Below, one piece after another: positions 59,865 to 64,000 of a stretch of DNA of 64,000 nucleotides; the first letter of the stretch is position 1, and each line of letters opens with the position of its first letter. Under the pieces are notes generated by a model, which worked only from the letters and a program-made list of their open reading frames with translations, was not told the DNA's origin and did no database searches. Origin of the DNA: Siminovitchia fortis (lineage in GTDB: Bacteria > Bacillota > Bacilli > Bacillales > Bacillaceae_C); NCBI RefSeq assembly GCF_003605365.2, contig NZ_QYTU02000013.1:1-64000 (forward strand). Reading direction: 5' to 3'. Both the position numbers and the translations under genes were made by a program.

Positions 59865-60746
59865 TTGTTTACATTGCCTGAAACGAATTTTAATTTTGGC
59901 GGTGACGAGTATATATATGCCGAGATTTCCCGTGACATGAGGGTAGAGAGCAATTTTAAGGCATTGGCCATTACCGCTGAACTGAGAAAAAGAAACATTC
60001 CGGGCATTACGGACATTGTTTCCTCCAACGCCTCTTATTTGGTCCGCTATAACCCTGACATCATTTCAGCGCGGGATCTGCTGGACTTTTTAAGGGAAAT
60101 CGATTTGACGAAAAGCGATCCGAAAGAATTGAACCTGTCAGTGCGGATCGTCGAGATTCCGGTCTGGTATGATGATCCGGTGACAGGGGAGTATTCCGAA
60201 CGGTTCAAAAGCAGGCATGATTCTCCCGAAATAACAAACTTTGAATATGTGATGCGGACAAATGGATTTAAGAGTAAGGAGGCTTTTATAGAAAAACATT
60301 CAAGCACTCCCTACCTGATTACGATGGTTGGCTTTCTTCCCGGAACCGCTTGGCATTTTCCGCTTGGCATCCAGCCCGAAGATATGATCCAGGCACCGAA
60401 GTACGCAAGTCCCCGAACGGATACGCCTGCTAGAAGCATCGGGATCGGAGGAGCATTCAATGTCATATACCCTGTTAACGGACCGGGAAGCTACCAGCTT
60501 ATCGGCATGTCCGCTGTCCCTGTTGTGGATCATGAAAAATATTTGCCTGAACTGGAATCCTATTTTTTGGCACGTCCGGGTGACATTTGGAAATACAGAT
60601 CCGTCGGCGAGTCCGAATACGTGCGGATCCGTGAAGCTGTGGAGGCAGGGACGTATAAATACCGGATGAAAAATATAGACCTGTCTCCCTTGGAATATGC
60701 TGAAAGAGGAAATGAATACATCCGTGAATTGACAGGAGACTTTTAA
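59865..60746 (+). CDS. pxpB: PxpB / KipI-like protein, copy 2
   Basis: This 293-residue paralogue of the protein at 44761-45630 shares NFNFGGDEYIYAEIS, VSSNASYLVRYNP, MVGFLPGTAWHFPL and IYPVNGPGSYQLIG. The likely start is TTG 59865, with GAGGTGGAG just before it; GTG 59856 has no site. It directly follows the activator gene. This pair has no biotin genes beside it, so it may form a classical PxpABC with the shared PxpA, or replace the first pair on another substrate. Confidence 0.85.
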   Translation: MFTLPETNFNFGGDEYIYAEISRDMRVESNFKALAITAELRKRNIPGITDIVSSNASYLVRYNPDIISARDLLDFLREIDLTKSDPKELNLSVRIVEIPVWYDDPVTGEYSERFKSRHDSPEITNFEYVMRTNGFKSKEAFIEKHSSTPYLITMVGFLPGTAWHFPLGIQPEDMIQAPKYASPRTDTPARSIGIGGAFNVIYPVNGPGSYQLIGMSAVPVVDHEKYLPELESYFLARPGDIWKYRSVGESEYVRIREAVEAGTYKYRMKNIDLSPLEYAERGNEYIRELTGDF

Positions 60747-60747
60747 C

Positions 60748-61725
60748 ATGATAGAAATCATTGAACCGGGACTATGGACCACCGTGCAGGATCTGGGCCG
60801 GCTGGGAAACTATCATTTAGGTGTGCCGCCATCAGGTGCAGCAGATAAATTTTCATTCATGGCCGGAAATCTCCTTATAGGAAATCCGGTTGACTTCGCC
60901 GGGCTGGAAATGACTTTATTCGGCGGGAGAATGGTATTTCACAAAAATACAGTCATCGCTTTGACCGGGGCTCCGATGGAAGCCTTGATCAATGGGCGTC
61001 CGATGGAATTTTGGAGAGCTGCGGAGGTTCGGGAAGGAGATGTCCTTACCCTGAATGCATGCTGGGAGGGAGTAAAAGCTTTTTTATGTGTGTCCGGCGG
61101 GATTGATGTTCCGGAAGTGCTTGGAAGCCGATCGACCTATGAATTAAGTAAAATCGGCGGATTTAAAGGAAGAAAATTGGAGAAAGGTGACAAGGTAAGC
61201 ATGAATGAACCGTTACCCGGAGTTTTCAAACAGGCTGGCAAATCCGTTCCGCAAGAATTTATCCCGGGTTTCAGCCGGTCACAGGAAATCAGGGTAACGA
61301 TGGGGATCAAAGGACACATGATCAGCGACCAGGGATTGAAGGCATTTCTTAATTCGGAATGGACCGTTTTGCCCGAATCAAATCGGGTTGCCTATCGGTA
61401 TACCGGGGCAAAGGTTTCTTTTATAGAGGAAGAGCCCCCATTTGGAGCAGGCAGCAGTTTTACAAATGTCGTAGACTTTGCCTATCCCATCGGCGGAATT
61501 ATGTTCCCGAATGAAGAAGAGCTGATCGTTTTGCAAAATGATGCAACGACGGGCGGCGGATTTGTTACGATAGGTACGGTCATCAGCCAAGATTTGGATC
61601 TGATTGCCCAGTCCCGTCCGCTTTCTACATGCAGGTTTACAGCCATCACACTTGACCAGGCTATCGAGGTAAGGAGAGAGCGGAAAGAGAGGCTGGCGCG
61701 GTTGGAAGAACTGTTAAAAAGATAA
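60748..61725 (+). CDS. pxpC: PxpC / KipA-like protein, copy 2
   Basis: This 325-residue paralogue of the protein at 45627-46613 starts IIEPGLWTTVQDLGRLGNYH and contains GVPPSGAADKFSF, FLCVSGGIDVPEVLGSRSTY and PPFGAGSSFTNVVDFAYPIG. It lies directly after its PxpB partner with ribosome site GACAGGAGA. It differs from copy 1 at many positions but keeps the family cores. Confidence 0.85.
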   Translation: MIEIIEPGLWTTVQDLGRLGNYHLGVPPSGAADKFSFMAGNLLIGNPVDFAGLEMTLFGGRMVFHKNTVIALTGAPMEALINGRPMEFWRAAEVREGDVLTLNACWEGVKAFLCVSGGIDVPEVLGSRSTYELSKIGGFKGRKLEKGDKVSMNEPLPGVFKQAGKSVPQEFIPGFSRSQEIRVTMGIKGHMISDQGLKAFLNSEWTVLPESNRVAYRYTGAKVSFIEEEPPFGAGSSFTNVVDFAYPIGGIMFPNEEELIVLQNDATTGGGFVTIGTVISQDLDLIAQSRPLSTCRFTAITLDQAIEVRRERKERLARLEELLKR

Positions 61726-61742
61726 ATAGAAAGGTGATTGAA

Positions 61743-61970
61743 ATGAGCAAATGCAATATTGACCATTCTCTTGAAAGTGTGGTTGCCAAGCTTGAAAGCC
61801 AGGCAGAATTTTTGCCTGGGGGTCTGGCAGAAGAACTAGGACAATTTTTAAGCAGTGATCAACCGCAGGATACCTTGAATGAAGTATTTCACTTATTGAA
61901 GAAATATGATCTGGCTTCTGCGGAAGAGAGAACAGAGAGGGATCGGAAGCTGGAGCAGTATATCAAATAA
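61743..61970 (+). CDS. Small hypothetical protein at the end of the PxpABC gene set
   Basis: This 75-residue protein is mostly helical, acidic and soluble, with no Cys cluster beyond one Cys near the start. It contains SLESVVAKLESQAEFLPGGL and LNEVFHLLKKYDLASAEER. AAAGGTGA lies 5 bases before ATG 61743, and the gene is 17 bases after pxpC, so it is surely expressed with it. I do not recognise the family. It may be a partner of the transferase or hydroxylase. Confidence 0.7.
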   Translation: MSKCNIDHSLESVVAKLESQAEFLPGGLAEELGQFLSSDQPQDTLNEVFHLLKKYDLASAEERTERDRKLEQYIK

Positions 61971-62095
61971 AAAGGGTATAATGCAGACCAAATGGCAGTT
62001 AAAGGTGAAAGGAAAATAATCTTATATTCTTTCAAAAATTATTGCGGGATAGGTAGAAGTTTACGGGTCTCATGAAGGATAAGGAAATAAGTGCT
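61971..62095. other. Gap after the small hypothetical gene
   Basis: No gene is seen. GGTATAAT at 61975 resembles a -10 element but nothing is encoded after it before the terminator. Confidence 0.3.
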
Positions 62096-62132
62096 AAGCG
62101 GAAACGTATAAGTTTCCGCTCAGTTTATTTTT
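62096..62132 (+). terminator. Terminator of the PxpABC / molybdenum hydroxylase gene set
   Basis: AGCGGAAAC at 62097-62105 pairs perfectly with GTTTCCGCT at 62112-62120, followed by CAGTTTATTTTT. Confidence 0.88.
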
Positions 62133-62155
62133 AAGAACACAATCAATTTATTATT

Positions 62156-63067
62156 TTATCTCGAAAATTCCTTTTCTATTTCCTCGATAACTTCTTTGGC
62201 TATATCCAAAAACATTTCAACCGCTTCCTTTTTTACATTGTTTTTCACTGTCACCATATTTAAGGTGGTGGTGATGGGTGGATCAGAAAGCTCCGCCAAT
62301 GGAGGGAGAGCAACCCCGACGCTTTTTAAAACGGATTTAGGAGGAAACGCTATTCCCATTCCTGCGTTAACCATTCCCAGCATAGGAAGGGTTTCCGTTC
62401 CCCAGTAGATGATATTTGGGGTAATCCCTCTTTTCTTACATTCCATGATTATAGTGTCCGAAATATTATATTCAAAGGAAGAATGGTGAAGGAGAAATTT
62501 TTCATCCTTTAATTCTTCCAACCTTACGGATTTTTTTCCTTCAAGTGGATGGCCGGGAGGCAGCGCAACCATCACCGGTTCGGTAAACAGCTTAGTTGTG
62601 ATTAAATCGTCCCTATTATAAACATTCCGCACGATGCCTATATCGAGCTTATGAAAGCGCAGATGTTCGAGAATGTAAGGGGGTGATCCTTCCTTTACAT
62701 GAGTCACGATATTGATGGAGTGATCATTCATTCGTTTGATCACTTCCGGGATTAATGAAAAATTGGCCACTGCGGCACATCCGATAGATACAGTTCCGCG
62801 ATGGTCCTGCTGAAATTCCCGTGCTTCCTGAAGAATAGCCTCTGAACTCGCCAACAGCTCTATTCCCCGCTGATAGACCAATTGGCCGGAGTCTGTCAAA
62901 TATAGGCGTTTTCCTTCCCTTCTGAATAATTGTATTCCAATTTCATCTTCGAATTTTTTCAACAGCATACTTAAAGGCGGCTGAGTCATATTAAGGGCCT
63001 TGGCTGCTTTTGACACGGTTCCATTTTCAACGACAGCGATAAAATACTTCAGCTTTTGAATATCCAT
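62156..63067 (-). CDS. LysR-family transcriptional regulator, copy 2
   Basis: This 303-residue regulator has winged-helix GTVSKAAKALNMTQPPLSML and an effector domain with ALPPGHPLEGKKSV and PNIIYWGTETLPMLGMV. It is the sister of the LysR at 38363-39268. It is divergent from the flavin oxidase gene at 63265, so it probably controls that gene and perhaps the operon beside it. ATG 63067 has AGGTGATTTTC directly upstream. Confidence 0.9.
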   Translation of the reverse strand: MDIQKLKYFIAVVENGTVSKAAKALNMTQPPLSMLLKKFEDEIGIQLFRREGKRLYLTDSGQLVYQRGIELLASSEAILQEAREFQQDHRGTVSIGCAAVANFSLIPEVIKRMNDHSINIVTHVKEGSPPYILEHLRFHKLDIGIVRNVYNRDDLITTKLFTEPVMVALPPGHPLEGKKSVRLEELKDEKFLLHHSSFEYNISDTIIMECKKRGITPNIIYWGTETLPMLGMVNAGMGIAFPPKSVLKSVGVALPPLAELSDPPITTTLNMVTVKNNVKKEAVEMFLDIAKEVIEEIEKEFSR

Positions 63068-63077
63068 GAAAATCACC

Positions 63078-63124
63078 TATATATATAAAATGTATATTTA
63101 TTAATTTTATTATATATTTTACAT
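63078..63124. promoter_or_regulatory. AT-rich promoter/operator block between LysR copy 2 and the flavin oxidase
   Basis: ATATATAAAATGTATATT followed 11 bases later by TTATATATTTT matches the block upstream of the other LysR gene (39298-39346). It lies between divergent genes, the usual place for a LysR-type operator. Confidence 0.45.
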
Positions 63125-63264
63125 TTATAAAAATTCAAGATAATATTTAAATATAAATAGCACTCTTGGCATTCTTAGTTAGGAAGATAGATTGAAAACG
63201 CTGTACTTTTTCGGAACGGAATGCCAAACATGTAAATAATTTGAACGGTTTGGGGGAATAAAAA

Positions 63265-64000
63265 GTGGATTCTTTATCCATGTGGGAGGCAACAGCTGGT
63301 GAACGGAAAAGCCGGCCGGCACTGGTGGACGACAAGCATTGTGATGTGCTGATTATCGGCGGTGGATTTTCAGGTCTGTCGACTTCTTATCACTTGCAAA
63401 AAATGGGACATAAAACGATTGTATTGGAAAAGAATACGGTCGGATATGGCGCCAGTGGAAGAAACGGCGGTGAGCTGCTTTCTGGATATCATGGCACGAT
63501 GGAATCATTTGCGCAGAAAAAAGGCTTTGAAACGGCAAAAACTATGTGGGAGCTATCCCTTGACTCTATCGATTTGGTAGAAAACATATCAAATGAAAAC
63601 GGGATCTCTTGTGACCTTGTAAGAAAAGGGGATATCCGCCCCGCTTACAAAATCTCTCATTTGGATAGATTCAAAAGAGATCAGGAATATCTGGCGGAGA
63701 AGTTAAATTTTCACGAAATATCAATCATTGGCCGATCCGAAATGAAAACTGAATTGAATACAGATTTTTACCATGGAGCACGGATCAATGAAAGGGGAGC
63801 ACATTTCCATCCGTTGAAATTCGCCCTCGGCCTTGCAGATGCGGTAGAGAATTTGGGCGGTACAATATTCGAGAATTCAGAAGCTGTTCATATTCAAAAA
63901 GACTCAGCGAGCAAGGCCATCGTCACAACGCCCAAGGGACGGGTCATAGCAGACGAAGTGGTAATAGTGACAAATGCCTATGCAGGAAACCTGAATAAGA
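63265..64000 (+). CDS. DadA/PuuB-like FAD-dependent amine oxidase, 5' part (runs off the window)
   Basis: The first 245 codons of a flavoprotein are present; the end is beyond the window edge. The FAD motif is DVLIIGGGFSGLSTSYHLQK (about 28-47). YGASGRNGGELLSGYHG follows, as in gamma-glutamylputrescine oxidase and related amine oxidases. GTG 63265 lies 8 bases after GGGGGA; an ATG five codons on is also possible. It is divergent from LysR copy 2. It may oxidise a cyclic or secondary amine to an imine for the molybdenum hydroxylase encoded upstream (inference). Confidence 0.85.
   Translation, partial: MDSLSMWEATAGERKSRPALVDDKHCDVLIIGGGFSGLSTSYHLQKMGHKTIVLEKNTVGYGASGRNGGELLSGYHGTMESFAQKKGFETAKTMWELSLDSIDLVENISNENGISCDLVRKGDIRPAYKISHLDRFKRDQEYLAEKLNFHEISIIGRSEMKTELNTDFYHGARINERGAHFHPLKFALGLADAVENLGGTIFENSEAVHIQKDSASKAIVTTPKGRVIADEVVIVTNAYAGNLNK

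Noticed and set aside
63180..63200. Possible fourth sigma-54 promoter (TTGGCATTCTTAGTTAG) before the flavin oxidase
   Set aside because: The -12 GC is missing at the required distance (TA found), so it fails the key requirement.

Overview
The window looks like a chromosome segment from a low-to-mid GC Gram-positive, spore-forming-type bacterium (Bacillaceae; Bacillus sensu lato, such as the Mesobacillus/Neobacillus/Cytobacillus group). The evidence is strong AGGAGG-type ribosome sites with frequent GTG/TTG starts, a SipW/TasA-type amyloid locus, GlpP antitermination, the B. subtilis putB-putC-putP-putR gene order and a Bacillus-type intergenic repeat at the left end. No rRNA, tRNA, CRISPR array, phage or intact insertion sequence was seen.

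Layout. (1) 0.1-0.8 kb: intergenic repeat, a decayed gene end and a long inverted repeat. (2) 0.8-10.7 kb: secreted proteins. These are an M14 carboxypeptidase, a giant M14+M28 double peptidase, a short TapA-like acidic protein, SipW signal peptidase, two TasA/CalY-type fibre proteins and a secreted M28 aminopeptidase. Three of the peptidases share the same roughly 85-residue helical module (FIMAH-like). (3) 10.8-20.6 kb: glycerol-3-phosphate metabolism (glpD with an antitermination leader, glpP), an AfuABC-like ABC importer, a HAD phosphatase and a secreted glycerophosphodiesterase. (4) 20.8-31.6 kb: a divergent hydroxyproline catabolic locus. It has a multi-subunit flavin/iron-sulfur D-hydroxyproline dehydrogenase, an epimerase, a cysteine-less racemase paralogue, an AGCS transporter, a DapA-like deaminase and a semialdehyde dehydrogenase. 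A sigma-54 activator lies in the middle, and clear sigma-54 promoters face both arms. (5) 31.7-37.0 kb: the proline operon putBCPR. (6) 37.1-44.5 kb: thioesterase, thioredoxin-like protein, LysR regulator, molybdate transporter modABC, TauE-like permease, and an anti-sigma-like protein with an ECF sigma factor whose two frames join at a dnaX-like slippery site.

(7) 44.6-62.1 kb: the most unusual part. A third sigma-54 promoter heads a long collinear gene set. It encodes two PxpB/PxpC pairs, a urea-carboxylase-like biotin carboxylase with a separate biotin carrier, PxpA (LamB/YcsF), a three-subunit molybdenum hydroxylase with its CoxG, MoxR, VWA, XdhC and MocA maturation factors, its own sigma-54 activator, and a small unknown protein. 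A roughly 490-base array of 52-base tandem repeats sits inside it. (8) 62.2-64.0 kb: a second LysR of the same subfamily, and a DadA/PuuB-type flavin oxidase cut by the window edge.

How it may fit together (inference). Secreted peptidases could release proline- and hydroxyproline-containing peptides, which regions 4 and 5 convert to 2-oxoglutarate and glutamate. In region 7 a flavin oxidase could make a cyclic imine, the molybdenum hydroxylase could oxidise the carbon next to nitrogen to give a lactam, and a biotin- and ATP-dependent PxpABC-type complex could open that lactam. modABC nearby could supply molybdate. The substrate of this putative imine-to-lactam pathway cannot be read from sequence alone.
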